Shown here in pieces: positions 1 to 8,815 of a stretch of DNA of 46,616 bases. Below the pieces are notes generated by a model. It had not been told where the DNA came from and ran no database searches. It was given only the letters and a program-made list of their open reading frames with translations. Position 1 is the first letter of the stretch, and each line of letters opens with the position of its first letter. A program made the translations under genes and the position numbers. The stretch is from Rhodospirillaceae bacterium (GTDB lineage Bacteria > Pseudomonadota > Alphaproteobacteria > Bin65), in contig VXNK01000104.1 in the NCBI GenBank assembly GCA_009840595.1, positions 1 through 46,616 of the forward strand, given 5' to 3'.

Positions 1-126
1 CGTCTTGTCCCCGCCCGTCTTGGCGAAGACGAAGCTGCAATCCGGAATAGCGTAGGGATAGCCCATCGCCCGCTCGACGGGATCGAGGTCCGAAGGCGGG
101 ACGAACATGGGCGCATCGGCCGTCAT
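1..126 (-). CDS. Partial unknown protein, N-terminal 42 residues
   Basis: An open frame enters from the left edge and starts at the ATG whose first base is 126 on the minus strand. It reads MTADAPMFVPPSDLDPVERA and then continues with a Gly-Tyr-Pro-Tyr-Ala segment and a Phe-Ala-Lys-Thr-Gly-Gly-Asp stretch to the edge. There is no stop in the visible 42 codons. I do not recognise the family. It is divergent from the YbjN-like gene, with about 106 bases between the two starts. Confidence that it is a real gene is moderate, because only the N-terminus is visible. Confidence 0.45.
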   Translation of the reverse strand, partial: MTADAPMFVPPSDLDPVERAMGYPYAIPDCSFVFAKTGGDKT

Positions 127-232
127 GGCGGCGACACTAGCCCGGAACCGGTCCTGTCGCTGAATTTACTTTACTCTGCGGGCGCCGCCCCCGAAGCTGG
201 AACGGACATGCCCGTATCGGAGGTGTCGAGCC

Positions 233-787
233 ATGCCGAGAGCGGTCATCGGCGCCGGAGCCGGAGCCGTCGCGGCGGTTCTTTCCGCCACCGCAGGCCA
301 GGCGGCGGATTTCAACAGCGTGACCGCGCCGACGGTCGTGGAGATGCTGGAGTCCCAGGGCCTGCCGGTCATCACCGGTTACCGGAAGCCGTCCGGCGAT
401 CCCTATGTCAGGACCCGGGCGAGCGGCATCGACTACACGATCCTGTTCTACAAGTGCAGGAAGGCGCGGCGCCCGCGGCCGTGCCAGCACATCATGTACA
501 TGGCGCGCTACACGCTCGCGCGGCCGATGTCCTTCCGCCTGATGAACGAATGGAACCGGCGCGCGCATTTTCAGCGCGGCTATCTGGTGCGGGACAAGGC
601 GACAGGGCTGTGGACCCGCGCGCGGCTCGAGATGGATGTCATTCTTGCCGAGCGGGGCTGGGTCCGGGCCAAGACGCTGCTGCCGTCCTTCATCGTGTTC
701 CACCGGACGAACCGCCGGTTCTACGACCTCATCCGGTCCCGCAGCGGCGAGGGCCGGGAGCGGATTCCGGGCGCAAAGGAGCTGTAG
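233..787 (+). CDS. YbjN-domain secreted protein
   Basis: The 184-residue product begins with a signal peptide: Met-Pro-Arg, an Ala/Gly/Val-rich hydrophobic core, and a likely cleavage after Ala-Gly-Gln-Ala at residue 24. The mature part looks like the YbjN family (type III secretion chaperone-like fold): a short helix with VEMLESQG, a beta-rich middle (DYTILFYKC, CQHIMYMARY), then the family's Met-Asn-Glu-Trp-Asn-Arg segment followed by a second beta strand. Two cysteines (in FYKC and PCQH) could form a periplasmic disulfide. The function of YbjN proteins is poorly known, so only location and family are claimed. The ATG at 233 is chosen because it gives an intact signal peptide. It stands alone, about 140 bases before the UbiD gene. 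Confidence 0.7.
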   Translation: MPRAVIGAGAGAVAAVLSATAGQAADFNSVTAPTVVEMLESQGLPVITGYRKPSGDPYVRTRASGIDYTILFYKCRKARRPRPCQHIMYMARYTLARPMSFRLMNEWNRRAHFQRGYLVRDKATGLWTRARLEMDVILAERGWVRAKTLLPSFIVFHRTNRRFYDLIRSRSGEGRERIPGAKEL

Positions 788-930
788 TTCCGCACCCAGA
801 CCGGACGGGCGCGAAGCCACTTGCGGGTTTCCGCGCGCTTGTCCTTGCGCGGCGATTGGGCCATGTGTCCGGCATGTTTTCCGGTTCCGGACCCCGCCGC
901 GTTGCCTGAAACGATTCCGAACGGGCCGGC

Positions 931-2391
931 ATGAGCGCTGCACCGCCCTACGCCTCCCTGCGCGATTTCATCGCCCGGCTGGAGCAGGACGGCCAGTTGC
1001 GCCGGGAGGCCGGCCCGGTCTCGCCCGTGCTGGAGATGACGCGCATCCACCGCGCGGCCATTCTGGAGGGCGGGCCGGCGATCCTGTTCGAACGGCCGCA
1101 GGACGGCGAGCGGGCCTGGGACATGCCGGTGCTGGTCAACCTGTTCGGCACCGTCGAACGGGTCGCGCAGGCGATCGGCCGGACGCCGGAGCAGTTGCGC
1201 GAGGTCGGCGAGATGCTCGCCTTCCTGCGCCAGCCGGAGCCGCCCGGCGGCTTCCGCGAGGCGCTGGAGCTGATCCCGCTGGCGCGCAAGGTGCTGGCGA
1301 TGAAGCCCAAGACCGTCCGCAACGCGCCCTGCCAGGAGGTCGTGCTCGACGGCGACGCCATCGACCTCGGCCGCCTGCCGGTCCAGACCTGCTGGCCCGA
1401 CGAGCCGGCGCCGCTCATCACCTGGCCGCTCGTCGTCACCCGCGGCCCGGCGCCGGAGAGCGAGCGCACCGACGGCTTCAACCTCGGCATCTACCGGATG
1501 CAGGTGACGGGGCGGGACAGCACGCTGATGCGCTGGCTGCACCACCGCGGCGGCGCCCAGCAGTTCGCGCGCTGGAAGGCCCAGGCTTCGCCCGAGGAAC
1601 GGCGGGAGGGCTTCCCGGCCGCCGCCGTGATCGGCGCCGATCCGGCGACCATGATCGCCGCGGTCACCCCGGTGCCCGATACGCTCTCGGAGTACCAGTT
1701 CGCCGGCCTGCTGCGGGAGAAGAAGGTCGAGCTTGCCGACTGCCGCACCGTGCCGCTCAAGGTGCCGGCCCAGGCCGAGATCGTCATCGAAGGCCGGGTC
1801 ATGGCCGACGAGGCGGGCGACGAAGGCCCCTTCGGCGACCACACGGGATATTACAACAGCGTCGAGCGCTTCCCGGTGTTCCGGGTCAGTGCGATCACCA
1901 TGCGCCGGGAGCCGATCTACCTCTCGACCTTCACCGGCCGGCCGCCTGACGAACCGTCGGTCCTCGGCGAGGCGCTGAACGAGGTGTTCATCCCCCTGCT
2001 GCAACAGCAGTTCCCGGAAATCGTCGATTTCTGGCTGCCGCCGGAGGGCTGTTCCTACCGCATCGCCGTCGTCTCGATCCGCAAGGCCTACGCCGGCCAT
2101 GCCAGGCGCATCATGATGGGCGTGTGGAGCACTCTGCGCCAGTTCATGTACACGAAGTGGGTCATCGTCGTGGACGACGATATCGACTGCCGCGACTGGA
2201 AAGACGTCATGTGGGCGATGTCGACCCGCATGGACCCGGCGCGCGACACCGTCACCATCGAGAACACGCCGATCGACTATCTCGATTTCGCCAGCCCGGT
2301 GAGCGGCCTCGGCTCGAAGGCCGGCCTCGACGCCACCAACAAGTGGCCCGGCGAGACCGCCCGCGAATGGGGCCGCAAGATTGATGAATAA
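931..2391 (+). CDS. UbiD family (de)carboxylase
   Basis: The 486-residue protein has UbiD-family features throughout: an N-terminal [17 protein letters not shown] segment, the central prenyl-FMN-binding region with [13 protein letters not shown] and [13 protein letters not shown], and the [12 protein letters not shown] motif whose Glu belongs to the catalytic Glu-Arg-Glu network. UbiD enzymes use prenylated FMN made by UbiX to decarboxylate aromatic or alpha,beta-unsaturated acids. UbiD itself acts on 3-polyprenyl-4-hydroxybenzoate in ubiquinone synthesis. The length matches the family. The stop overlaps the start of the threonine dehydratase gene, so the two are translationally coupled. That neighbourhood does not point to ubiquinone synthesis, so the substrate is left open. 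No ubiX is visible. Confidence 0.9.
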   Translation: MSAAPPYASLRDFIARLEQDGQLRREAGPVSPVLEMTRIHRAAILEGGPAILFERPQDGERAWDMPVLVNLFGTVERVAQAIGRTPEQLREVGEMLAFLRQPEPPGGFREALELIPLARKVLAMKPKTVRNAPCQEVVLDGDAIDLGRLPVQTCWPDEPAPLITWPLVVTRGPAPESERTDGFNLGIYRMQVTGRDSTLMRWLHHRGGAQQFARWKAQASPEERREGFPAAAVIGADPATMIAAVTPVPDTLSEYQFAGLLREKKVELADCRTVPLKVPAQAEIVIEGRVMADEAGDEGPFGDHTGYYNSVERFPVFRVSAITMRREPIYLSTFTGRPPDEPSVLGEALNEVFIPLLQQQFPEIVDFWLPPEGCSYRIAVVSIRKAYAGHARRIMMGVWSTLRQFMYTKWVIVVDDDIDCRDWKDVMWAMSTRMDPARDTVTIENTPIDYLDFASPVSGLGSKAGLDATNKWPGETAREWGRKIDE

Positions 2392-3400
2392 CGCGCCGGC
2401 CGAACGGGCTCTCGCCCTCGACCGGATCGAGGCGACGCGCGCCGCCGTCGCGCCGTGGATCGTCGAAACGCCGGTGCTGGAATGGTCGGGTGTCGCCAGG
2501 GACGCCCTGCTCGGCGCCGATACGCGGGCGATCCTGAAACTGGAACTGCTGCAAAGGACCGGCAGCTTCAAGGCGCGCGGCGCGCTGGCCAACATCCTGG
2601 CCCTCGACGCGGCACAGCGCGCGGCCGGCGTCACCGCGGTCAGCGCCGGCAACCACGCCATCGCCGTTGCCTACGCCGCCCGGGCGCTCGGCAGCGATGC
2701 CAAGGTCGTCATGCACAAGGCGGCCAACCCGTTCCGCGTCGCGCAATGCCGGGAACTGGGGGCCGAAGTCGTGCTGGCCGACGATATCCACGCCGCTTTC
2801 GACGAGATGGCGCGGATTCGCGACGAGGAGGGCCGCGCCGTCATCCATCCCTTCGAGGGGCCGGACACGATTTCCGGGACAGCGACGCTGGGCCTGGAAT
2901 TCGCCCGCCAGGCGCCGGACCTGGACGCGGTCGTCGTGCCGGTCGGCGGCGGCGGGCTGATCGCCGGCGTGGCGACCGGCTTCCGCCTCGGCGGCTCGAC
3001 GGCGGCGATCTACGGCGTCGAGCCGGACGGGGCCTGCGGCATGCGCGACAGCCTCGCCCGGGGCGCGCCGCTCGACAGCGTCACCGTATCGACCATCGCC
3101 GACAGTCTGGGCGCGCCGCTCCACCTGCCCTACTCGTTCGGCGTCGTCCGGCAACTGGTCGAAGAGATCGTCACGGTGTCCGACGACGCCCTGCAGGACG
3201 CCCTGCTGACCACATTCAGCCGGCTCAAGCTGGCGGTCGAGCCGGCCGGCGCGGCGGCGTTGGCGGCGCTCGCCGGTCCGCTGCGCGAGCGGCTGCGCGG
3301 CAAGGCGGTCGGCCTGATCGTGTGCGGCGCGAACATCGACCCGGCCGGGTTCGCGGGCCATCTCGCCGCCGCGCAGGCGCGCCTGGACGCCGCGGCATGA
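2384..3400 (+). CDS. Threonine/serine dehydratase (PLP, fold type II)
   Basis: The 338-residue enzyme shows the hallmarks of PLP-dependent threonine/serine dehydratases. The Schiff-base lysine is in TGSFKARGA at about residue 63. [13 protein letters not shown] is the substrate loop and VGGGGLIAG is the glycine-rich phosphate-binding loop. There is no C-terminal ACT domain, so it is the short catabolic or racemase-like type rather than the allosteric biosynthetic IlvA. It would deaminate L-threonine to 2-oxobutyrate or serine to pyruvate. The start overlaps the UbiD stop: TTG at 2381 is directly followed by ATG at 2384, and ATG is preferred. Its own stop overlaps the rsmE start as ATGA. Confidence 0.88.
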   Translation: MNNAPAERALALDRIEATRAAVAPWIVETPVLEWSGVARDALLGADTRAILKLELLQRTGSFKARGALANILALDAAQRAAGVTAVSAGNHAIAVAYAARALGSDAKVVMHKAANPFRVAQCRELGAEVVLADDIHAAFDEMARIRDEEGRAVIHPFEGPDTISGTATLGLEFARQAPDLDAVVVPVGGGGLIAGVATGFRLGGSTAAIYGVEPDGACGMRDSLARGAPLDSVTVSTIADSLGAPLHLPYSFGVVRQLVEEIVTVSDDALQDALLTTFSRLKLAVEPAGAAALAALAGPLRERLRGKAVGLIVCGANIDPAGFAGHLAAAQARLDAAA

Positions 3401-4188
3401 CGGCGCCCGCGGTATCCGCAGGACCGCACGACCCCGGCATCCGGCTCCACGTCGAGACGCCGCTGGCGGCGGGTGCAACCGTCGCCCCGACGGCGGAACA
3501 GAGCCATTACCTGAAGAACGTGATGCGGACCGCCCCGGGGGATTCGGTCAGGCTGTTCAACGGGCGCGACGGCGAATGGCTGGCGCGCGTCGAGTCGCTC
3601 GGCAGAAAGGGCGCCGCGCTGGCGGTCACCGCGCAGACCCGCCACCAGCAACCGGAACCCGACCTCTGGCTGTGCTTCGCCCCGGTCAAGAAGGCGCGGA
3701 TCGATTTCGTCGCCCAGAAGGCCTCGGAACTCGGCGTTTCCGCCCTCCAGCCGGTCCTCACCCGCCATACCCAGGTCGCGCGGGTTAACGAGGCGCGGAT
3801 GCGCGCCAACGCGATCGAAGCCGCCGAGCAATGCGCGCGTCTCACCGTCCCGGCGGTATTGCCACCCCGCAAGCTGGAAGACCTGATCGGCGACTGGCCG
3901 GCGCATCGCCACATCCTGCTGCTCGACGAGACGCAGACCGGCATCCCGATCGTCGAGACGCTGCGCCGCCGCGGCGATGCGGGCGGCCGGCCCTGGGCCG
4001 TCTTCGTCGGACCGGAGGGCGGCTATGCGCCGGAGGAGCTTGACCTTCTGCGCCGTTTCCCCAATGTCACGCCGGTCGGGCTCGGCGGGCGCCTGCTCCG
4101 CGCCGATACCGCCGCGATTGCGGCGCTGGCGTGCTGGCAGGCCGTGCTGGGCGACTGGACCGCCCCACGGACCGACGAACCGGACTGA
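3397..4188 (+). CDS. rsmE: 16S rRNA (uracil-1498-N3)-methyltransferase RsmE
   Basis: The 263-residue protein has the RsmE arrangement. An N-terminal PUA-like RNA-binding domain carries the HYLKNVMR and VRLFNGRDGEW motifs. The C-terminal SPOUT methyltransferase domain carries KASELGV, AAEQCARL, FVGPEGGYAPEE and GLGGRLLRADTA, which build the knotted SAM site. It methylates U1498 of 16S rRNA in the assembled 30S subunit. The ATG at 3397 overlaps the preceding dehydratase stop by four bases (ATGA), so translation is probably coupled. The gene runs 45 bases ahead of gshA. The rsmE-gshA pairing is, from memory, common in alphaproteobacteria. Confidence 0.93.
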   Translation: MTAPAVSAGPHDPGIRLHVETPLAAGATVAPTAEQSHYLKNVMRTAPGDSVRLFNGRDGEWLARVESLGRKGAALAVTAQTRHQQPEPDLWLCFAPVKKARIDFVAQKASELGVSALQPVLTRHTQVARVNEARMRANAIEAAEQCARLTVPAVLPPRKLEDLIGDWPAHRHILLLDETQTGIPIVETLRRRGDAGGRPWAVFVGPEGGYAPEELDLLRRFPNVTPVGLGGRLLRADTAAIAALACWQAVLGDWTAPRTDEPD

Positions 4189-4233
4189 CCGACCCTTCGC
4201 TGGCCCCACCCCCCTAGATCCGGATCGCTGCGC

Positions 4234-5598
4234 ATGTCGATTCCAGCCGCCGCCAATGCCGAGCCGGTGCAGTCGAGAACGCAGCTCGTCGAGAGCGTCG
4301 AACAGGGGAGCAAACCGGCGGCGGACTGGCGCATCGGCACCGAGCACGAGAAATTCGCCTTCCGCTGGGACGACTACCGCCGCCTGCCCTATGACGGCGA
4401 TTGCGGCATCCGGGCGCTGCTCGAAGGGCTGGAGCGCTTCGGCTGGGACCCGGTGCGCGAAGGCGAGACCGTCATCGGCCTGAAGCGCGACGGCGCGTCG
4501 GTCAGCCTGGAGCCGGGCGGGCAGCTCGAACTGTCCGGCGCGGCCCTGGAGACCATCCACCAGACCTGCGACGAGGTTCACACCCATCTCGCCGAAGCCG
4601 AAACGGTGACCAAGGAACTGGGCGCCGGCCTGATCGGCCTCGGCTTCGATCCGAAATGGCGGCGCGCGGACATGCCCTGGATGCCCAAGGGCCGCTACCG
4701 CATCATGCGCGACTACATGCCGAAGAAGGGCAATCTCGGCCTCGACATGATGGCCCGGACCTGCACGGTGCAGGTCAATCTCGACTACGCCTCCGAAGCC
4801 GACATGGTGAAGAAGTTCCGCGTCGGCCTGGCGCTCCAGCCGGTCGCGACCGCCCTGTTCGCCAACTCGCCCTTCACCGAGGGCAAACCCAACGGCTTCA
4901 AGAGCTGGCGCGCCCATATCTGGACCGATACCGACCCGGACCGCACCGGCATGCTGCCCTTCGTGTTCGAGGACGGCTTCGGCTTCGAGCGCTGGGTCGA
5001 CTACATCCTCGATGTGCCGATGTACTTTGTCTATCGCGGCGGCCGCTACCTCGACGCCAGCGGCCAGTCCTTCCGCGATTTCATGGCCGGCCGGCTGCCG
5101 GCGCTGCCCGGCGAGACGCCGACGATGAGCGACTGGGCCGACCACATGACGACCGCCTTCCCCGAAGTGCGGGTCAAGACCTTCCTGGAGATGCGCGGCG
5201 CCGACGGCGGGCCGTGGAAGAGCCTGTGCGGCCTGCCGGCCTTCTGGGTCGGCCTGCTCTATGACGGAACCGCGCTCGACGCCGCCTGGGACCTGGCGAA
5301 GGACTGGTCCGCCGAAGAGCGCCAGGCCCTGTGTACCGACGTGGCGAAGCACGGCTTCCAGGCGCGGTTCCGCACCGGCACGGTACAGGACCTCGCCCTG
5401 CGCGCGCTGGATATCGCCCGGGCCGGCCTGTCGGCGCGCCGGGCCCTCGACAAGGCCGGCAACGACGAGACCGGCTTCCTCCAAGTGTTGCACGACCGCG
5501 CCGCCGCCGGCAAGAGCCCGGCCGACACGCTGCTCGAAGACTTTGCCAGCGACTGGGCCGGCGATATCGACCGCATCTGGACCGCCTGCGCCTATTGA
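4234..5598 (+). CDS. gshA: Glutamate-cysteine ligase, plant/alphaproteobacterial type
   Basis: This 454-residue enzyme makes gamma-glutamylcysteine, the first step of glutathione synthesis. It belongs to the plant-like GCL class. GTEHEKFAF near the N-terminus supplies metal- and glutamate-binding residues. GASVSLEPGGQLELSG, WMPKGRYRIMRDYM and MARTCTVQVNLDY are conserved active-site segments. The C-terminal helical region is complete. Length and motifs agree with the family, and the ATG at 4234 gives the expected N-terminus. It follows rsmE by 45 bases on the same strand. Glutathione supply is relevant to the thiol-redox enzyme encoded convergently next door. Confidence 0.94.
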   Translation: MSIPAAANAEPVQSRTQLVESVEQGSKPAADWRIGTEHEKFAFRWDDYRRLPYDGDCGIRALLEGLERFGWDPVREGETVIGLKRDGASVSLEPGGQLELSGAALETIHQTCDEVHTHLAEAETVTKELGAGLIGLGFDPKWRRADMPWMPKGRYRIMRDYMPKKGNLGLDMMARTCTVQVNLDYASEADMVKKFRVGLALQPVATALFANSPFTEGKPNGFKSWRAHIWTDTDPDRTGMLPFVFEDGFGFERWVDYILDVPMYFVYRGGRYLDASGQSFRDFMAGRLPALPGETPTMSDWADHMTTAFPEVRVKTFLEMRGADGGPWKSLCGLPAFWVGLLYDGTALDAAWDLAKDWSAEERQALCTDVAKHGFQARFRTGTVQDLALRALDIARAGLSARRALDKAGNDETGFLQVLHDRAAAGKSPADTLLEDFASDWAGDIDRIWTACAY

Positions 5599-5659
5599 AG
5601 CCTGTCCGCGCCGGACGGAACCGCGGCAGGGAAGGTTCTGCGGTTTGCGCAAGTTGGGC

Positions 5660-5688
5660 TTGACTCGGCCGTTAGAGAACATTATATG
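5660..5688 (+). promoter_or_regulatory. Orphan sigma70-like promoter
   Basis: TTGACT (5660-5665) and TATATG (5683-5688) are separated by exactly 17 bases. The predicted start is near 5695 on the plus strand. No plus-strand gene follows before the convergent minus-strand gene, so it may drive a small or antisense RNA. Confidence 0.45.
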
Positions 5689-5738
5689 AACGAACGGAAT
5701 CGCGGCGCCCGTCGTCTCGGTGCAAAAAAAGACTATAT

Positions 5739-5754
5739 AAAGACCGGTCTGTCT
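5739..5754. promoter_or_regulatory. Palindromic operator-like 16-mer, copy 1
   Basis: The sequence AAAGACCGGTCTGTCT contains a perfect 10-base palindrome, AGACCGGTCT, with an extra GTCT repeat on one side. It looks like a TetR-type operator. An identical 16-mer lies at 29385-29400. Both copies are in AT-rich gaps between convergent genes. Confidence 0.35.
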
Positions 5755-5891
5755 TACTTCGCCTCCAGCCGGAAAACGGCGCAATTCCGGGATTTATGCG
5801 GCTTTATGAATTTGAATGAAAACTAAAGAATGCGGCGAAAAACGAGGACTTATATCCTATAAGGATTTCTTTCCGCCTCAGCCTTTCGCGG

Positions 5892-7067
5892 TCAGGCAAC
5901 CGTTTCCAGGATGTCGAGCCCGAGTTCGCGGCGCAGGTCGGCCGTCAGGTCCCGTTTGGCCTCTTCGAGCGGGATACCGGTGGCGTCGGCGGCGCGGGGA
6001 TAGGCGTTGAACGCGGCGATGGTGGCCGCCGCATCGACCATGGCGGCTTCGCCCATCGCATCCGCCAGGGCGGCGCGGGCGGCCGCCACCGACGGCATGT
6101 CGCGCGCGACGACGGCCTCGACGAACGCGTTCAGAATGCCGCCGTTCGGCAGGGCAGCGTCGCCGCCGCCGGTGACCGCCGCGAGATCGTAGTCGTTTCC
6201 TGTATCCCTGCCGCTCATCCTGAGCCGCGCCGCATGGCTGGTCGTTCAGTAATAGCAGCCGAGCAGCATGGAAGCGCGCGCCGCCAGGAATTCCATCTGG
6301 GCCCGGCCGATCGCCCGGTCGAGGCCGTCGAGTTCGCGGATGCGCGGGTCGGCCAGATAGAGCGGATTCATCACGTCCCAGAATTTGCGCGCCTCGTCCG
6401 GCAGCAGAGTGAGCGAGCGGCGGATGTAGAAATGGGAATCGTTGGCGTAGAAGTCCGCGAAGCCGGGGCCGGCGTTCTCCGGCGCGATGGTGGCGACCCA
6501 TCCGGGGCCCGGCGTTGCGGTCGGTTCGCGGCGCCGCGGCGGAGCGCCGTCCCGCACCGCCGGCAAATCGGGCAGCGACAACCCGACCGCGAGAGCGAAC
6601 GTGTCGATCACCGTCGCGATTGTCGCCACGGTGACGAGTTCGACATATTCGTCTTCTTCGACGCCGGCGTTCCGGACCGAGCGGCACCATCGTTCGGTCA
6701 GGCGGCCGGGGTCCGTGACGACGCGATGGACGATATCGACCCACGAGTCCGGCAGGTCGGTCGCCGAATCGTGCGGGCCGTCGATCGCGTACGGAGAGAG
6801 TGCGGCCTTGCGCTCGCGGCACACGGCGCAATCCCAGGCCGCCCGGGCCTCGCGAACCGCCGCCACGCGCTCGGCGCCGCTCAGCCAGGCGCCGGGCTCG
6901 CCGAGCTGCGCCCAGCCGCGGTCGAGCGCCGGCCCGAGTTCCGGACGAATGGGCAGGGCCGCGGCGGCGAAAGTCCCCATACCGGGCAGACTTTCACCGG
7001 GCAGAATTTCACCGGGCAGCATTTCGGGATCCGCTTCTGGCATACGGTTTTTCAACGCCTCGGCCAT
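5892..7067 (-). CDS. AhpD-like (carboxymuconolactone decarboxylase family) selenoprotein, UGA = Sec274
   Basis: Read from ATG at 7067 to the stop at 5892, with UGA (6248-6246) as selenocysteine, this is one 391-residue protein. The parts before and after the UGA are in the same frame with no other stop. The N-terminal part has WDCAVCRERKAALSP, and the middle matches the AhpD/CMD alkylhydroperoxidase-like family. Around the UGA the protein reads ALSO family-like: Cys271-Tyr-Tyr-U274-Thr-Thr-Ser-His278, then AARLR, exactly the CxxC-xxx-H redox motif with Sec in place of the second Cys. The C-terminal part (AAFNAYPRAADATGIPLE) is the family's usual end. A SECIS-like hairpin follows the UGA. AhpD-type enzymes reduce peroxides or related substrates with paired thiols. 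The physiological substrate is unknown. Ordinary gene calling would give 6246-7067 plus a small protein 5892-6218. An alternative upstream ATG at 7169 is less likely. Confidence 0.85.
6210..6228 (-). promoter_or_regulatory. Candidate bacterial SECIS hairpin of the AhpD-like gene
   Basis: In the mRNA, 20 nt after the UGA, GCUC (6225-6222) pairs with GAGC (6216-6213) around the loop AGGAU. The stem extends below across one G-G mismatch by two more pairs (6228-6227 with 6211-6210). The loop begins 24 nt after the UGA and has G as its second base. This fits the bSECIS pattern of a small apical loop with an early G, 16-37 nt from the UGA. For comparison, the E. coli fdhF loop is AGGUCU. Confidence 0.6.
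6981..7025. repeat. Three 15-base tandem repeats inside the AhpD-like gene
   Basis: Units at 6981-6995, 6996-7010 and 7011-7025 all read ACCGGGCAG followed by A/C-TTTC variants (actttc, aatttc, catttc). On the coding strand they give the repeating peptide LPGE-I/S near residue 20. Length variation by slippage is possible without breaking the frame. Confidence 0.8.
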
Positions 7068-7401
7068 CGCTGTCGGCACCGGCTTCAGAATGGGGCCGGA
7101 CAGCGTGAGACTCAAGACCGCATCGGGCAGATGATCCCCAGCGATATGCCGGCGGATCGACAGGCCCATGGCGCAGCCGGCGGAACGGGCCTCGTCCTCC
7201 CCGCCGGCGCCTTTCCCGAGGGCTTTGCGATCCCGATCCTTGCGCTGCCACTGGTCCGGCCGGTCGCAAAGGGCTATGGCTTCGGCACGGTCCGGTTCGG
7301 CGCGATGCCTGCGGCCGCCATCCCGCTCCCGGCGCCGGACATCGCGCTCTTCCTGCCCGACACGATGTTCGGCTGACCGGACGGCGAGCACACCCTTCTC
7401 C
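7068..7401. other. 334-base divergent gap between AhpD-like and MATE genes
   Basis: Open frames run through this stretch on both strands, but their composition is that of GC-rich random frames and they match nothing I know. It should hold the promoters of the two divergent genes. I see no well-formed -35/-10 pair. If the AhpD-like gene starts at 7169, the gap shrinks by about 100 bases. Confidence 0.3.
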
Positions 7402-8796
7402 ATGACGACGCCCAACGACCGTTCTGCCGATCGCTTCCCCGATCGTTTTGGGGCCATGCTCGACGGCCCGGTTCTGCCGATGCTCGCGCGGCTGGCGGCG
7501 CCGAACGTCGCGACCGCCTTCGCGTTTGTCGCCATGTGGGTGACCGACGCCTGGTTCATCGGCCGGCTCGGGACCCTGCCGCTGGCGTCGGTCGCCCTGG
7601 TCCTCCCGGTCCATACCATGATGCAGATGATGTCGGCCGGCGCCATGGGCGGCGCGGTCTCCTCGGCGATCGCCAGGGCGCTCGGCGCCGGCGACCGGGA
7701 CCGGGCCGACGCCCTGGTGCGCCACAGCGCGGTCATCGCCGCGGTCATGGCGCTGCTCTATCTGCTGGTTTTCGGCCTGTTCGCCCGGCCGGTCTTCGCC
7801 GCGCTCGGCGGCACCGGCGCCGTGCTGGACGGCGCGGTCGACTACGCCGTCATCGTCTTCGCCGGCGGCACTACCATGTGGGTCGCCAACCTGTTTGCCG
7901 CAGCGATCCGCGGCACCGGCGACATGACCACGCCGGCGATCTGGTTTTGCGCCGGGGCGCTGCTCCATGTCGGGCTGTGCGGCGGGCTTACGCTCGGCTG
8001 GGGGCCGCTGCCGCGGCTCGGGCTGATCGGGCCGGCGGTTTCCGTTACGCTGGTTCACGGCCTGATCGCGCTGATGCTCGGCCTGAATCTCCTGCGCGGC
8101 GCGAGCGGCATACGGTTCACGGTCCGGGGAAGACTCGCCGCCGAACTGTTCCACGACATCCTGAAGGTCGGCCTGCTCGGCTGCGGCAACTCCATCGTGA
8201 ACATCGGCACGGTGCTCATCGTCACCCGCCTGATCGCGGAACTCGGCGTCGCGGCGCTGGCAGGCTACGGCCTGGGCAGCCGGCTAGAATTGTTGATCGT
8301 CCCGCTCGCCTTCGGCATCGGCGGCACCCTCACCGCCGCGGTCGGCGCGAATTTCGGCGCGCAGCAGTTCGGCCGGGCGCGCCGCATCGCCTGGACCGGC
8401 GGCCTGATCGCCGGCGCGGCGACGGGCGCGATCGGCGTTGCCGTGGCGCTGTGGCCGTCGCTGTGGCTCGACCGGTTCACGTCGGACGCGGCGGCCTATG
8501 CGTTCGGGGCGCAGTATCTCCACATCGCCGGGCCGTTCTACGGCTTCTTCGGCCTCGGCATGGCGCTCTATTTCGCCGCCCAGGGCACGGGCAACATGGT
8601 GTTGCCGGTGACCGCCGGCGCGATCCGGCTGGCCGTGGCGGGCGGCGGCGGCGCCATCGCCGTCCTGTGGCTCGGCGGCGGGCCGGCAGCCCTGTTCGCC
8701 TGCGTCGCCGCCGGCCTGTTCTGCTTCGGCACCCTGGTCGCCGCCTCCCTGTTCGGCCGGATATGGAACCCGCCGGCGGCGGAAACGGAGCGATAG
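7402..8796 (+). CDS. MATE family multidrug/toxin exporter
   Basis: The 464-residue protein is strongly hydrophobic with about 12 membrane helices in two repeats. It has MATE signatures: the N-terminal half begins LARLAAPNVATAFAFVAMWVTDAWFIGRLG and then AMGGAVSSAIARALGAGDRDRA. The second half repeats the pattern with GYGLGSRLELLIVPLAFGIGG, the Gly-Ala-Asn-Phe-Gly-Ala motif and GQ-type ends. MATE proteins export cationic or organic compounds across the inner membrane using a sodium or proton gradient. ATG at 7402 is chosen because it gives the usual short cytoplasmic tail before helix 1. It is divergent from the AhpD-like gene and convergent with the tryptophan dioxygenase gene, 19 bases away. 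Substrate unknown. Confidence 0.9.
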   Translation: MTTPNDRSADRFPDRFGAMLDGPVLPMLARLAAPNVATAFAFVAMWVTDAWFIGRLGTLPLASVALVLPVHTMMQMMSAGAMGGAVSSAIARALGAGDRDRADALVRHSAVIAAVMALLYLLVFGLFARPVFAALGGTGAVLDGAVDYAVIVFAGGTTMWVANLFAAAIRGTGDMTTPAIWFCAGALLHVGLCGGLTLGWGPLPRLGLIGPAVSVTLVHGLIALMLGLNLLRGASGIRFTVRGRLAAELFHDILKVGLLGCGNSIVNIGTVLIVTRLIAELGVAALAGYGLGSRLELLIVPLAFGIGGTLTAAVGANFGAQQFGRARRIAWTGGLIAGAATGAIGVAVALWPSLWLDRFTSDAAAYAFGAQYLHIAGPFYGFFGLGMALYFAAQGTGNMVLPVTAGAIRLAVAGGGGAIAVLWLGGGPAALFACVAAGLFCFGTLVAASLFGRIWNPPAAETER

Positions 8797-8815
8797 AGCG
8801 GGCGTCCGGCCGACG

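Larger units (their letters stand above)
5599..5891. other. 293-base gap between convergent genes, AT-rich
   Basis: No protein gene is seen here. The segment is much more AT-rich than its surroundings. It holds a good sigma70-type promoter on the plus strand, a short palindromic operator-like sequence shared with another gap, and a small hairpin (ATCCT, loop ATA, AGGAT at 5854-5866) followed by a T-rich stretch. The hairpin could end transcription from the promoter or from gshA. A short non-coding RNA of about 170 nt between promoter and hairpin is possible but unproven. Confidence 0.4.

Noticed and set aside
721..2661. Long minus-strand open frame opposite UbiD
   Set aside because: Composition (Arg/Ala/His/Gly-rich, no family motifs) is that of a GC-rich mirror frame; the plus-strand UbiD is clear.
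5892..6218. Separate 108-residue protein starting at ATG 6218
   Set aside because: It is in frame with the upstream gene across a single UGA and supplies the missing C-terminus of the AhpD-like family. Its ATG lies in the SECIS-like loop.
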